A stretch of DNA of 64,000 bases. It comes from Pelagibius sp. (GTDB lineage: Bacteria; Pseudomonadota; Alphaproteobacteria; Kiloniellales; Kiloniellaceae). A program made the translations under genes and the position numbers. The notes below the pieces were generated by a model. It had not been told where the DNA came from, did no database searches, and was given only the letters and a program-made list of their open reading frames with translations. Positions 1-9,465 of the stretch are shown here, piece after piece (within the stretch, counting starts at the first letter, position 1; the number at the start of each line of letters is the position of its first letter). The stretch lies in NCBI GenBank assembly GCA_028280305.1, contig JANQMC010000098.1, forward strand, positions 33,869 through 97,868, given 5' to 3'.

Positions 1-307
1 GTGCCGCACTGCAACAATTGCAGATGTTTCTACTGGATTTCTACTCTCTTCGACTAAATCGTTATTTGACAGCCTCTTAGAAGGTTCTGTCAGGCCTACC
101 ACCGCATGCAATTTGAACGAGAGACGCAGCCTATTACGCAGACGCAAAAGAACGATTATAAATCAACCTGAAAGCTAAGGGTGAACATGCTTTAGCGGTA
201 TTGTTGCAAAATCATCGACTTAAGTATATGCAACTTGGGCGCGCAATACACAAAAGAGGGTGAAGCCGGAGGATTACCCGACCCTTTGGCCCGGCCCGAT
301 CCCCCTG
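1..307. other. Non-coding left edge, no supported gene
   Basis: No convincing gene is visible here. The stretch is much richer in A+T than the rest of the window. One frame stays open from base 2 to a stop at 176-178, but it has no start inside the window and its codons lack the G/C-rich third positions seen elsewhere, so it could be chance or the tail of a foreign gene. Bases 200-213 resemble the terminal repeat of IS6-family elements (12 of 14 positions of the remembered form GGTTCTGTTGCAAA), but no transposase is present. Confidence 0.5.
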
Positions 308-1168
308 CTAGTGCATCAGCACGATCGGCATGTCCGCGTGGTCAACGACATGCTGGGTAACCCCGCCCATGACCAGTTCGCGCCGCCGACTCTGGCCATA
401 GGCCCCCATCAGCAGGCAATCGGCGTCGATTTCTTTGGCGCCGGCCAGAAGGGCTTGGCCCACCGCTGAGGGGGCCGCTTTGAAGCCGCGCAGGACGGCC
501 TCGATGTCGTGGACGGCAAGGTAGTCTTTGGCCTCCTCGGCGGACACCGGCAGATTCTCGCCTTCCCTGGTCAAAAGCGTGACCGAATCGGCCTTGTTCA
601 GCAACGGCAGGGCCGCAGTGACGGCACGGGCCGATTCGCCGCTGCCGTTCCAGGCAATTGCCACCCGCGCGCCTACGGAGGCGACTGGTTTCGGCGGACA
701 CATCAGAACCAGTTTGCCGGTTTCCATCAGGGCCGACTCCAGGGTATTGCGGCCGAGGTTCTGTTCGTGGTCCGGCTGCGCTACAGCGATCAGATCGGCC
801 AACCGACCCCGCAGTCCGATCACCTGGGCCTGCTTGCCGGTTTCCTCCCGCCAACTGGCCGAGACGTGATCACGCGGCCAGGGACCGTCATCCAGTTCGG
901 GAATGTCCCGTTCGCGGCAGTATCGGTCGAAGAGTTCGCGGACCTTGTTTTCCTCTTCGTTCGCCAGGGTACCGGCGGAGGCGACGATCTCCTTGCGCAG
1001 GGTGGCCGGAACGAAGACGCCGAAGGGGATCAGGTCCTCGGGCCGCGGGCGACAGTGCAGCGCTTCCAAATGGGCATGGTGGCGGCGGGCGAGGCAGAGG
1101 GCGTGATCGAGCACGCCCTCGCCTTTGCCGTCACCGCGCAGTGGAACCAGGATCGTACGAACGGTCAT
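308..1168 (-). CDS. Universal stress protein, UspA family (tandem-domain size)
   Basis: The 286-residue product has the length of a two-domain Usp protein. The N-terminal half opens with the usual first beta strand (TVRTILVPL). The C-terminal half carries the nucleotide-binding loop G-A-Y-G-Q followed by G-G-V-T about ten residues later, the Usp ATP-binding signature, and ends in the typical D-M-P-I-V-L-M strand. Such proteins are cytosolic and bind ATP or other ligands under stress. It starts 37 bases after the fhs stop on the same strand, so it is probably the last gene of the oxalate/C1 operon. Its exact role cannot be read from the sequence. Confidence 0.85.
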   Translation of the reverse strand: MTVRTILVPLRGDGKGEGVLDHALCLARRHHAHLEALHCRPRPEDLIPFGVFVPATLRKEIVASAGTLANEEENKVRELFDRYCRERDIPELDDGPWPRDHVSASWREETGKQAQVIGLRGRLADLIAVAQPDHEQNLGRNTLESALMETGKLVLMCPPKPVASVGARVAIAWNGSGESARAVTAALPLLNKADSVTLLTREGENLPVSAEEAKDYLAVHDIEAVLRGFKAAPSAVGQALLAGAKEIDADCLLMGAYGQSRRRELVMGGVTQHVVDHADMPIVLMH

Positions 1169-1205
1169 CGCAGATGCTCCTTTCGCCGATCCTGTTTCAG
1201 GGCTT

Positions 1206-2879
1206 CTAGAAGAGACCCTGAATCAGGCCGGCCTGATCGAGATGAATGGAATTGGCGGCGGGAACCCGCGGCAAACCGGGCATGGTCATGATCTCGCCGC
1301 AGATCGCCACGATGAAGCCGGCACCGGCGGACAGCCGCACTTCGCGCACCGGCACGGCGTGACCCGAAGGCGCCCCGCGCAGGTTCGGGTCAGTCGAGAA
1401 GCTGTATTGAGTCTTGGCCATGCAGACCGGCAGGTGACCGTAGCCGGCATCCTCCCACTGCTTCAACTGATCGCGCACCTTCTTGTCGGCGATCGCTTCG
1501 CTGGCGCCGTAGATCTGCTGTGCGATGGTGTTGATCTTCTCGAACAGCGGCAGTTCGTCGCCGTAGAGAGGCTTGAAGGCAGCCGCACCGCTGTCGATGA
1601 GCCCGACGACCTTGTTGGCCAGTTCCTCGGTCCCTTCCGAGCCCTTGCCCCAGTGTTCGCAGACCACGGCATCGACGCCGAGACCCTGGGTGAATTCCTG
1701 GATCGCCGCCAGCTCCGCCTCGCTGTCCTTGATGAAGCGGTTGATACCGACCACGGCCGGTACGCCGAACTTGGCGATGTTGGCGATGTGGCGGCCAAGG
1801 TTTTCCAGGCCTTTTTTCACCGCCTCGACGTTCTCGTCACCAAGTGAGTCCTTGGCCACGCCGCCGTGCATCTTCAGCGCCCGCACCGTCGCGACGATAA
1901 CAACCGCTTCCGGCTTCAGCCCGGCCTTGCGGCATTTGATATCGAAGAACTTCTCGGCGCCCAGGTCGGCGCCAAAACCAGCCTCGGTCACCACATAGTC
2001 GGCCAGCTTCAGCGCCGACTTCGTGGCCGAGACCGAGTTACAGCCATGGGCGATGTTGGCGAAGGGACCGCCGTGAATGAAGGCGGGATTGTTCTCCAAC
2101 GTCTGCACGAAGTTCGGCATCAGCGCGTCCTTCAGCAGCACCGTCATCGGGCCCTCTGCCTTCAGGTCACGGGCATAGATCGGTTTGCGCTCGCGGGTAT
2201 AGGCCACCACGATATCACCGAGGCGCTTCTGCAGGTCTTCCAGGCCATCCGCCAGGCAGAAGATCGCCATGACCTCCGAGGCCACGGTGATGTCGAATCC
2301 GGTCTGGCGCGGGAAACCGTTGGCGACTCCGCCCAGTGAAGTGACGGTATCGCGCAGGGCCCGGTCGTTCATGTCGAGCACCCGGCGCCAGGAAACCCGG
2401 CGCTCGTCGATGCCCAGTTCGTTGCCCCAGTAGATATGGTTGTCGATCAGTGCCGAGAGCAGGTTGTGTGCCGAGGTGATGGCGTGGAAGTCGCCGGTAA
2501 AGTGAAGGTTGATGTCCTCCATCGGCACGACCTGAGCATAGCCGCCGCCGGCGGCGCCGCCCTTCATCCCGAAGCAGGGACCCAGCGAAGGCTCCCGCAG
2601 ACAGATCATCGCCTTCTTGCCGATACGGTTAAGCCCGTCGCCCAGGCCCACTGTCGTGGTGGTCTTGCCCTCGCCCGCCGGGGTCGGCGAGATCGCGGTG
2701 ACCAGGATCAGCTTACCGTCCGGCTTGGACTTGACCGACTCAAGATAGTCGAAGCTGACCTTCGCCTTGCTCGGTCCATACTGCATAAGGGCGTCGGCCG
2801 GCATGTCGAGCTTGGCGCCGACCTCGGTGATCGGCTTCATGCTGGCTTCGCGGGCGATTTCGATATCGGACTTGGGCAT
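1206..2879 (-). CDS. fhs: Formate-tetrahydrofolate ligase
   Basis: This enzyme makes 10-formyl-THF from formate, THF and ATP in the cytosol. The 557-residue length is normal for the family. The P-loop [11 protein letters not shown] lies near residue 67 and is followed by the family blocks [20 protein letters not shown] and D-I-N-L-H-F-T-G-D. It lies 90 bases downstream of the formyltransferase and in line with frc and oxc. Formate released from formyl-CoA during oxalate breakdown can therefore be captured as a one-carbon unit. The start ATG is followed by a normal N-terminus (MPKSDIEIA). Confidence 0.97.
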   Translation of the reverse strand: MPKSDIEIAREASMKPITEVGAKLDMPADALMQYGPSKAKVSFDYLESVKSKPDGKLILVTAISPTPAGEGKTTTTVGLGDGLNRIGKKAMICLREPSLGPCFGMKGGAAGGGYAQVVPMEDINLHFTGDFHAITSAHNLLSALIDNHIYWGNELGIDERRVSWRRVLDMNDRALRDTVTSLGGVANGFPRQTGFDITVASEVMAIFCLADGLEDLQKRLGDIVVAYTRERKPIYARDLKAEGPMTVLLKDALMPNFVQTLENNPAFIHGGPFANIAHGCNSVSATKSALKLADYVVTEAGFGADLGAEKFFDIKCRKAGLKPEAVVIVATVRALKMHGGVAKDSLGDENVEAVKKGLENLGRHIANIAKFGVPAVVGINRFIKDSEAELAAIQEFTQGLGVDAVVCEHWGKGSEGTEELANKVVGLIDSGAAAFKPLYGDELPLFEKINTIAQQIYGASEAIADKKVRDQLKQWEDAGYGHLPVCMAKTQYSFSTDPNLRGAPSGHAVPVREVRLSAGAGFIVAICGEIMTMPGLPRVPAANSIHLDQAGLIQGLF

Positions 2880-2969
2880 CTTCTGGTTCTCTGCCTGTTA
2901 TCTATTGATTGCTGTGTTTCCCGCCGTCCCGCAACGACTCTGTGGAACGGAAACCCAAAGCCTCCCGGT

Positions 2970-3884
2970 TTAACCGCCGAGGGCCAACCCTTCAACCAAA
3001 CCGGCCTTTGCCGCAAAATCGCCGGCGGAAATCTTCTTGTCGTCATGGGGGCGAACCCGCTCGACCCGCACCGCGCCGCCCACAGCCGCGACCGTGAAGC
3101 TGTCACCGTCAACGGCGATGATCCGGCCCGGATCGCCCTCGCCCTCAACCTTGCGGGAGTCGAAGATCTTCACTTCATTGCCGTTGAAGGTAGTCCAGGC
3201 GCCCGGCGCCGGATTGGTCCCGCGAATCAGGTTGTAGACCTCGTCCACCGGCTTCGACCAGTCAATCTCCGCATCGGCCTTGCGGCACCAGCTTTCGTAG
3301 GTCTTCTTGCTGTGGTCCTGGTCGATCGCCGGCGCCTTGCCGTCGCGGACCAGGTCCACCGCCTCGACCATGGCGTCCACACCCATGGGGAAGAGCTGGT
3401 TGAAATACAGCGTACCCAGGGTGTCGTCGGGACCGATTTCCACGGTCTTCTGCAGCAGGACCGGGCCTTCGTCGAGGCCCTCGTCCGGCCAGAAAATCGT
3501 CAAGCCGGTTTCCTTGCGGCCCATGATGATCGGCCAGTTGATCGAACTGGGGCCGCGGTGCAGCGGCAGCAAGGAAGGGTGATACTGGATCGTTCCCTTT
3601 TCGGGAATGTCGAGCACCGGCTGGGGTACGAAAAGCGTCACATAGGCCATGACGCAGAGGTCGGGCGAAAAGGAGCGCATCAAATCTTCGGCTTCCGGGG
3701 TCTTCCAGGACGCCGGCTGATGCAGCGGTAAGCCCTTTTCCAGCGCGAACTCCTTCAGGGGATCGGTCGGCCGCCCCTCCTTATCCGGCGCGCAGAAGAC
3801 ACCAACGACGTTCTCTCCGCGCTCCAAGAGTTTCTCGAGAACAGCCTTGCCGAAGGCCTCCTGGCCATGGACGACGATCCGCAT
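2970..3884 (-). CDS. Formyltransferase resembling the 10-formyl-THF hydrolase domain of ALDH1L1
   Basis: The 304-residue protein has the Fmt/PurN-type formyl-transfer fold plus a C-terminal Fmt-like domain. Its core (Y-H-P-S-L-L-P-L-H-R-G, then F-W-P-D-E-G-L-D-E-G and L-L-Q-K) looks closer to the N-terminal hydrolase domain of 10-formyl-THF dehydrogenase than to methionyl-tRNA formyltransferase. Catalytic His102 and Asp138 are 36 residues apart, the same spacing as His106 and Asp142 in ALDH1L1. The usual Fmt Asn two residues before the His is Gln here. No carrier or aldehyde dehydrogenase domain follows. It lies between frc and fhs in an oxalate operon, so a folate one-carbon role is much likelier than initiator-tRNA formylation. 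Exact substrate unknown. Confidence 0.8.
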   Translation of the reverse strand: MRIVVHGQEAFGKAVLEKLLERGENVVGVFCAPDKEGRPTDPLKEFALEKGLPLHQPASWKTPEAEDLMRSFSPDLCVMAYVTLFVPQPVLDIPEKGTIQYHPSLLPLHRGPSSINWPIIMGRKETGLTIFWPDEGLDEGPVLLQKTVEIGPDDTLGTLYFNQLFPMGVDAMVEAVDLVRDGKAPAIDQDHSKKTYESWCRKADAEIDWSKPVDEVYNLIRGTNPAPGAWTTFNGNEVKIFDSRKVEGEGDPGRIIAVDGDSFTVAAVGGAVRVERVRPHDDKKISAGDFAAKAGLVEGLALGG

Positions 3885-3981
3885 TCCTGCACTTCCCCCG
3901 TGTTATGCCCGACCCCGAAAGGCCGGATTGATCAACCGTGATTCCCGCCGGACCTGCTGATCCGGCGGCGACATCAATCGT

Positions 3982-5259
3982 TCACTCTGCGGCGGCCTGC
4001 TCGGGCATGTCGCCCAGCGCGCCACTGCTCCAAGTCTCTTGGATTTCCTCCTCCGAAAGGCCCAGAACCTGTCCCAGGATCTCATCGGTATGCTCGCCCA
4101 GCAGAGGTGAACGGGTCACCTCCGAGGGTGAAGCCGACAGTTTCACCGGGTTGCCGACGGTCAAATACTTGCCCCGTTCCGGGTGATCGACCTCGACGAT
4201 GGTCCCGGTCTCCCGCAGGCTCGGCTCCTCCGCCAGTTCCTTCATGGAGAGGATCGGCCCGCAGGGAATGTTCAGCGGGTTGCAGGCCTCCATGACCTCG
4301 AACTTGGTCTTGGTCTTGGTCCAGTCTTCGATGGTGTCGAAGATCTGCGGGATCTTGTCGAGCCGCGCCTCCGGCTTTGCATAGCCGGGATCTTCCTTCC
4401 ACTCCGGCTTGCCAATCAGATCGCAGATGTTGCCCCAGACAGCCGCCTGGGTGATGAAGTAGACATAGGCGTTGGGATCGCTCTCCCAGCCCTTGCACTT
4501 CACGATCCAGCCGGGCTGGCCGCCGCCTGAGTCATTGCCGGCCCGCGGCGTGGCTTCGCCGAACCCGATGCCCTGACCGAACTGGCTGTATTCCTTCAAA
4601 GGTCCGTGTTCCAGGCGCTGCTGATCGCGGAGCTTCACCCGGCAGAGGTTCAGCACGCCGTCCTGCATGGCGGCCAGAACGCGCTGCCCCTTGCCGGACT
4701 TCTCGCGATGATAGAGCGCCGTGACGATGCCAAGCGCCAGATGAAGGCCGGTACCGGAATCGCCGATCTGCGCGCCCGTTACCGTCGGCGGACCGTCCAG
4801 GAAACCGGTCGTCGAGGCCGAACCGCCGGTGCACTGGGCCACGTTCTCATAGACCTTGCAGTCTTCATAGGGACCCGGACCGAAACCCTTCACCGAGGCA
4901 TAGATCATCCGCGGATTGATCTTCTGCACCTGCTCCCAGCCGAAGCCCATGCGGTCGAGAGCACCGGGGGCGAAGTTCTCCACCAGCACATCGCAGGTCT
5001 CCACCAGCTTGGTCAGGATCTCCTTGCCCTTGTCGCTCTTGGTGTTGAGCGTGATAGAGCGCTTGTTGTGATTCAACATGGTGAAGTAGAGGCTGTCGAC
5101 ATCCGGGATATCGCGCAGCTGGCCGCGGGTGGCATCGCCGACTCCGGGCCGCTCGACCTTGATCACGTCAGCGCCGAACCAGGCCAGCAGCTGCGTACAG
5201 GTGGGGCCTGACTGCACATGGGTGAAATCGAGAATGCGGACGCCTTCTAGAGCTTTCAT
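3982..5259 (-). CDS. frc: Formyl-CoA:oxalate CoA-transferase
   Basis: A class III CoA-transferase (CaiB/BaiF family) that moves CoA from formyl-CoA to oxalate, giving oxalyl-CoA and formate. The 425-residue length matches Oxalobacter Frc. The catalytic aspartate is visible as Asp167 in the block [10 protein letters not shown], and the mobile glycine loop as G-G-G-Q-P-G near residue 260. It lies 42 bases downstream of oxc on the same strand, the standard partner arrangement. Together the two genes form the cyclic oxalate-to-formate plus CO2 pathway. Confidence 0.95.
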   Translation of the reverse strand: MKALEGVRILDFTHVQSGPTCTQLLAWFGADVIKVERPGVGDATRGQLRDIPDVDSLYFTMLNHNKRSITLNTKSDKGKEILTKLVETCDVLVENFAPGALDRMGFGWEQVQKINPRMIYASVKGFGPGPYEDCKVYENVAQCTGGSASTTGFLDGPPTVTGAQIGDSGTGLHLALGIVTALYHREKSGKGQRVLAAMQDGVLNLCRVKLRDQQRLEHGPLKEYSQFGQGIGFGEATPRAGNDSGGGQPGWIVKCKGWESDPNAYVYFITQAAVWGNICDLIGKPEWKEDPGYAKPEARLDKIPQIFDTIEDWTKTKTKFEVMEACNPLNIPCGPILSMKELAEEPSLRETGTIVEVDHPERGKYLTVGNPVKLSASPSEVTRSPLLGEHTDEILGQVLGLSEEEIQETWSSGALGDMPEQAAAE

Positions 5260-5301
5260 TACGGGCTCCTGTTCCTGAGGAGTTGATACGCTGGCGCTGG
5301 A

Positions 5302-7068
5302 TTACTTCTTGGAAACCACAGACTGCGGATTGAGATTGCCGATGCGGCCACTTTCGGTGCCGGCGTTTTCGTCGATGACGGCGTTCACCAGAGCCGGCCG
5401 CCCTGAGTCCATCGCTTCGTTCACGGCGCGCTGCAGCTCGTCGGGCGAGGTCACGTAGTAACCGGCGCCGCCGAAAGCCTCCATCATCTTGTCGTAGCGG
5501 GCATCCTTGACGAAGACAGTCGTCGCCGCGTCGGCGCCACCGGTCGGATTGACATCGGTGCCGCGATAGATCCCGCCGTTGTTGAACACGACCACACAGA
5601 CCGGCAGGTTGTAGCGGCAGATCGTTTCGATCTCCATGCCGGAAAAACCGAAAGCGCTGTCGCCCTCGACGGCCAGCACCGGATGCCCTGTCTCCACCGC
5701 CGCCGCGATGGCCTGGCCCATGCCGATCCCCATGATGCCCCAGGTGCCGACATCCAGGCGCTTGCGGGGCTTGTGCATGTCGATGATACCGCGGGCGAAG
5801 TCGAGGGTGTTGGCGCCTTCGTTCACCAGAATGGCGTCGGGCCGTTCGGCGATGATGGTCTTCAGCACACCCAGCGCACCGTGAAAATCCATCGGCACGT
5901 TGTTGTTGCGCAGCCGCGGGGCCATCCGCTCAATATTGGCCTCTTTCTTCGCCGTCACCGCCTGGATCCAGTCCGCCGGCGGCGCGCTCCAGTCGCTGCC
6001 CATGCCATTCAACAGCGCAGAGACGCAGGACCCGATATCGCCGACCAGGGGTGCGGCAATCTCGACGTTGCTGTCCATCTCCTTGGGCTCGATATCGATT
6101 TGAACGAACTTCTTGGGCGCCGTCCCCCAGGTCTTGCCCTTACCGTGGGAGAGCAGCCAGTTCAGGCGGGCGCCGATCATCAGGACGACATCGGCCTCCT
6201 TCAGCACCAGCGAACGGGCCGGGCCCGCCGACTGCGGATGGGTGTCCGGCAAAAGCCCCTTGGCCATGCTCATCGGCAGATAGGGAAAGCCGCTCTTTTC
6301 CACCAGCGCCCGGATTTCCTCGTCGGCCTGCGCATAGGCCGCGCCCTTGCCGAGAATGATCAGCGGGCGCTTGGCACCCTTCAGGACCTCCAGAGCCCGC
6401 TCCACCGCCTCCGGCGCCGGCAGCTGGCGCGGCGCGGCATCGATGACCTTGACGAGAGAGGCCGCACCGGCCGCCGCGTCCATGGTCTGGCCCAGCAGCT
6501 TTGCCGGCAGATCCAGATAGACGCCGCCGGGGCGCCCGGAAACCGCCGAGCGGATCGCCCTTGCAATGCCGATGCCGATGTCCTCGGCATGCAATACGCG
6601 GTAAGCGGCCTTGCACAACGGCTTGGCGATGGCGAGCTGGTCCATCTCCTCATAGTCGCCCTGCTGCAGATCGACGATCTCGCGCTCCGAGGAGCCGGAA
6701 ATCAGAATCATCGGAAAGCAGTTTGTCGTGGCATGGGCGAGCGCCGTCAGGCCGTTCAGGAAACCGGGGGCCGAGACCGTCATGCAGACGCCCGGCTTCT
6801 TTGTAAGGTAGCCGGCGATAGCGGCGGCATAGCCCGCATGCTGTTCATGCCGGAACGACAGAACGCGCAAGCCCTCGGCCTGCATGTAGCGCCCCAGATC
6901 GGTGATCGGAATGCCCGGCACGTTATAGATCGTGTTGATGTCATTGAGCTTCAGCGCGTCGATAACCAGATGAAAACCGTCCGTCAGCGCCTGCGGCGCC
7001 GTACCCTCGTCTGCGCTGTTGTCCTGAACCAGCGTGTCGATTGCCGGGTCGCTCATGCCTGTCTCCAT
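5302..7068 (-). CDS. oxc: Oxalyl-CoA decarboxylase
   Basis: A thiamine-diphosphate enzyme that converts oxalyl-CoA to formyl-CoA and CO2 in the cytosol. Long blocks match the Oxalobacter enzyme as I know it, including the N-terminal [10 protein letters not shown] with the ThDP-activating glutamate, [19 protein letters not shown], and the ThDP/Mg motif [11 protein letters not shown] followed by N-N-G-G-I-Y. The 588 residues include about 30 extra at the N-terminus; a second in-frame ATG four codons in (7056) is an alternative start. It follows the GntR gene after 57 bases and heads the catabolic part of the operon. Confidence 0.97.
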   Translation of the reverse strand: METGMSDPAIDTLVQDNSADEGTAPQALTDGFHLVIDALKLNDINTIYNVPGIPITDLGRYMQAEGLRVLSFRHEQHAGYAAAIAGYLTKKPGVCMTVSAPGFLNGLTALAHATTNCFPMILISGSSEREIVDLQQGDYEEMDQLAIAKPLCKAAYRVLHAEDIGIGIARAIRSAVSGRPGGVYLDLPAKLLGQTMDAAAGAASLVKVIDAAPRQLPAPEAVERALEVLKGAKRPLIILGKGAAYAQADEEIRALVEKSGFPYLPMSMAKGLLPDTHPQSAGPARSLVLKEADVVLMIGARLNWLLSHGKGKTWGTAPKKFVQIDIEPKEMDSNVEIAAPLVGDIGSCVSALLNGMGSDWSAPPADWIQAVTAKKEANIERMAPRLRNNNVPMDFHGALGVLKTIIAERPDAILVNEGANTLDFARGIIDMHKPRKRLDVGTWGIMGIGMGQAIAAAVETGHPVLAVEGDSAFGFSGMEIETICRYNLPVCVVVFNNGGIYRGTDVNPTGGADAATTVFVKDARYDKMMEAFGGAGYYVTSPDELQRAVNEAMDSGRPALVNAVIDENAGTESGRIGNLNPQSVVSKK

Positions 7069-7125
7069 CGTTCCTAGTGCTTACGGAAGTGCGCCGGTTG
7101 TCCACGGCGTCACTTGATATGGTTC

Positions 7126-7815
7126 TCAGTCGAGGTAGTCGACGTGCGCCTCGATGTGCGCCGCCAGATTCATCGTATGCTCGCGCGACAAGCGCTCCGC
7201 CAACTCGGTGTCCCGCGCCTCCAGCGCTTCAATGATATGCAGGTGGTCGATGATCGAGCGCTTCGCCCGGTCCTGCTCCGAAATGGTGCGCGCCCGGATG
7301 CCCTTCATATGAATGAAGAGCCGGTCGGCGGTTTCCTTCAGCAGGGCGCAGCCGCTCAGTTCCAGGATCGACTGGTGAAACTCGATGTTGCGGTCCGAGT
7401 ATTCGTCGATGTGGGCCTGGACCTGCCCGTTCTCGAAACTGGTGAAAAGCTTTCGCAGCGAGGCGATCGCCTCATCGGAGGCATTCAGGGTGATCAGGCG
7501 GGCCGCCATGCTCTCCAGCGCCGCCCAGACCGTGATCATTTCCAGGATTTCCTTGCGCGACTTGCGCACGATGAAAACGCCGCGCCGCGGGATCACGGTC
7601 ACCAGCCCTTCCTGCTCGAGACGGGCCAGCGCCTCGCGGATCGGGGTTCGGCTGATCCCAAGCTGCTCGGAAAGTTGCCGTTCGTCGAGCTTCAGCTGCG
7701 CATCGTCGGCATAGATGTTCATCGAGGTGATGCCCTCGCGCAGCGTCTCGTAGATATGCTCCTTCAGACTGAAGGTGCTCTCGATCGGCTTCACTTGGAG
7801 CTTGTTCGGCAGCAT
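7126..7815 (-). CDS. GntR-family regulator, FadR/FCD type, of the oxalate operon
   Basis: The 229-residue protein has an N-terminal winged helix (L-S-E-Q-L-G-I-S-R-T-P-I-R-E-A-L recognition region, about residues 47-62) and an all-helical C-terminal FCD ligand domain. It lies directly upstream of oxc on the same strand and so is probably the local regulator, responding to oxalate or a CoA-linked intermediate. A perfect TGGTATACCA palindrome lies about 65 bases upstream of its start, of the kind FCD regulators bind, which suggests autoregulation and control of the whole operon from one promoter. The ligand is inferred from context only. Confidence 0.9.
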   Translation of the reverse strand: MLPNKLQVKPIESTFSLKEHIYETLREGITSMNIYADDAQLKLDERQLSEQLGISRTPIREALARLEQEGLVTVIPRRGVFIVRKSRKEILEMITVWAALESMAARLITLNASDEAIASLRKLFTSFENGQVQAHIDEYSDRNIEFHQSILELSGCALLKETADRLFIHMKGIRARTISEQDRAKRSIIDHLHIIEALEARDTELAERLSREHTMNLAAHIEAHVDYLD

Positions 7816-7879
7816 CGGAGGAGGATCGTTCGGTTGGTTTCAGGGGCAGAACCGGCACCCGTCTCAGTCGTCTGGTTCT

Positions 7880-7889
7880 TGGTATACCA
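7880..7889. promoter_or_regulatory. Candidate GntR operator, TGGTATACCA
   Basis: A perfect 10-bp palindrome in the 190-base gap upstream of the GntR gene; one more flanking base pair almost extends it (TTGGTATACCAT). FadR-subfamily operators commonly have a TGGT-nn-ACCA core. The position, 65-74 bases before the start codon of the regulator, suits a promoter-proximal operator for the oxalate operon. No second copy was seen between the regulator and oxc. Confidence 0.5.
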
Positions 7890-8006
7890 TAGCCCAGGAA
7901 CCACGGGGCGACAACAAGATTCCCCCGCTTTTCCGTCAGCCGATTCCCCTTAATATCCTCATGTATCTTCCGAAAACAGGAAGACAGTATCCTGTTTTGT
8001 TTGGAT

Positions 8007-8996
8007 TTATAGCCCCCAGCGGAGAGCCGGTGTGTGGACCGGCGCATCCCAGAGCGTAGCCAATTCGTCGTCCAGCATGGCGACGGTCAGGGAGCAGCCG
8101 GCCATCTCCAGAGAGGTCACATAGTTGCCGACCAGTTGGCGCGAGACGGTGATTCCGCGCCGGGCCAGCAGTTGCCGGGCGGCGTTGAACATCAGGTACA
8201 GCTCCATCAGAGGGGTGCCGCCGAAGCCGTTCAGCAGAACGAAAGCCTCGCCCTTGGCCTTGTCGCCCAGGTCGGAGGCGATCGCCTCCACCATCTCCTC
8301 GGCGATTTCGTTGGCCGAGGCCAGGGCGACGCGGCGGCGCCCGGGCTCGCCGTGGATACCCACGCCCATTTCCATCTCACTGTCGCTCAGTTCAAAGGTC
8401 GGCGTACCGGCGGCGGGCACGGTGCAACTGGTCAGTGCCACGCCCATCGAGCGGGTCACGGCATTGGCGCGGTCGCCCAGCGCCTTCAGCGCGGCGAGGT
8501 CGCGTCCCTCCTCCGCCGCCGCCCCCAGGATCTTCTCGACGAAAAGCGTACCGGCAACGCCGCGCCGCCCGGTGGAGAAGGTGGAGGTTTCGACCGCCAC
8601 GTCGTCGTCGGTCAGCACCGTCATGACCTCGCCGCCGGCCATCTCCGCCGCCATTTCGAAGTTCATGACGTCGCCCTCGTAGTTCTTCACGATGAAGAGC
8701 GTCCCAGCGCCGCCGTCGACCGCTTCGGCGGCGGCCAGCATCTGATCGGGTGTTGGCGAGGTGAAAACCTGGCCCGGGCAGGCGGCATCCAGCATCCCCT
8801 GCCCCACGAAGCCCGCATGCAGCGGTTCATGACCGGAACCGCCGCCGGAAATCAAGGCCACCTTGCCTGGCTTCGGCGCGGCGCGGCGAATGAACTTGTG
8901 CTCGTCCCCCAGGGTCAGGATATCGCCATGGGCCGAAACAAAGCCGTCCAGGCTTTCGGTCAGGATGGTTTCCGTGGCATTGATCAGCTTCTTCAT
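8007..8996 (-). CDS. dhaK: PTS-dependent dihydroxyacetone kinase, substrate-binding subunit DhaK
   Basis: DhaK binds the ketose covalently through a histidine and presents it to DhaL-ADP. From the ATG at 8996 the product is 329 residues. His56 in G-S-G-H-E-P-L-H-A-G and Asp109 sit at the Escherichia coli numbering, and the hemiaminal-forming histidine is His215 in G-I-H-G-E-P-G. The frame runs open to 9167, but that extra segment is antisense to the HTH gene and not kinase-like. It is the last gene of the kinase/ABC operon, unusually separated from dhaL and dhaM by the PTS genes and the HTH gene. The true substrate may be dihydroxyacetone or another small ketose. Confidence 0.93.
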   Translation of the reverse strand: MKKLINATETILTESLDGFVSAHGDILTLGDEHKFIRRAAPKPGKVALISGGGSGHEPLHAGFVGQGMLDAACPGQVFTSPTPDQMLAAAEAVDGGAGTLFIVKNYEGDVMNFEMAAEMAGGEVMTVLTDDDVAVETSTFSTGRRGVAGTLFVEKILGAAAEEGRDLAALKALGDRANAVTRSMGVALTSCTVPAAGTPTFELSDSEMEMGVGIHGEPGRRRVALASANEIAEEMVEAIASDLGDKAKGEAFVLLNGFGGTPLMELYLMFNAARQLLARRGITVSRQLVGNYVTSLEMAGCSLTVAMLDDELATLWDAPVHTPALRWGL

Positions 8997-9030
8997 GGCT
9001 TCCTCCCTAAGGCGCGCCCGGCGGCGGCGC

Positions 9031-9465
9031 TCAGTTGTCCCTGTTCTCTTCGAATAGCTCAGCAACCTTTTGGACGAAGTCTTCGACGACTTTCTCCAGG
9101 GCCCGGTTACGGCTGTCGTCACCCAGATCGGGCAGTTGGATGCGCAGTTCCCGCTTCGGGGCCGCATCCTTGATCAACTCCAGGCGCCGCGGATGCGCCC
9201 GCCCATAGGCCGCCAGAAAGGCTTCACGTTCGTCGACCGAGAAGTGGCAGATCTCGAAAATGATGTCCAGGTGGCGCGCCGGGATGGGAACCGTGTAGGC
9301 GGGATTGGAGATTTGCGAGATGAAGCTGCGGTTTTTTCCCAGGGCGGTGGCGAGGCGCTGGCGGGTGCCCGAAGGGCGCTTGTCCAACACCGCCTGCAGA
9401 ACCGTCTTGTAGGCGGCCACAGCATCACTGCTGTCCTGCACCGAACCCTTGGGTAGCTTAGGCAT
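9031..9465 (-). CDS. Small helix-turn-helix-like protein inside the Dha-kinase operon
   Basis: A 144-residue protein starting at the ATG at 9465, which overlaps the end of the enzyme I gene by 8 bases, a sign of translational coupling. Residues about 33-53 (T-R-Q-R-L-A-T-A-L-G-K-N-R-S-F-I-S-Q-I-S) look like a Cro/CI-type HTH, followed by a region with regularly spaced aromatics. The C-terminal third is charged and probably helical (A-L-E-K-V-V-E-D-F-V-Q-K-V-A-E-L-F). I do not recognise a named family. Its place between EI and DhaK suggests a regulator or adaptor of the kinase relay, by analogy with DhaR reading DhaK and DhaL in E. coli. That role is an inference. Confidence 0.75.
   Translation of the reverse strand: MPKLPKGSVQDSSDAVAAYKTVLQAVLDKRPSGTRQRLATALGKNRSFISQISNPAYTVPIPARHLDIIFEICHFSVDEREAFLAAYGRAHPRRLELIKDAAPKRELRIQLPDLGDDSRNRALEKVVEDFVQKVAELFEENRDN

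Noticed and set aside
2..178. Open frame without a start at the left edge as a truncated gene
   Set aside because: It has no recognisable motif, and its codon third positions do not show the GC bias of every supported gene here.
2970..3884. Annotation as the housekeeping methionyl-tRNA formyltransferase (fmt)
   Set aside because: No peptide deformylase is adjacent, the gene lies in an oxalate/C1 operon, and the core motifs look more like the ALDH1L1 hydrolase domain. The fold family is the same, so this remains a weaker alternative.
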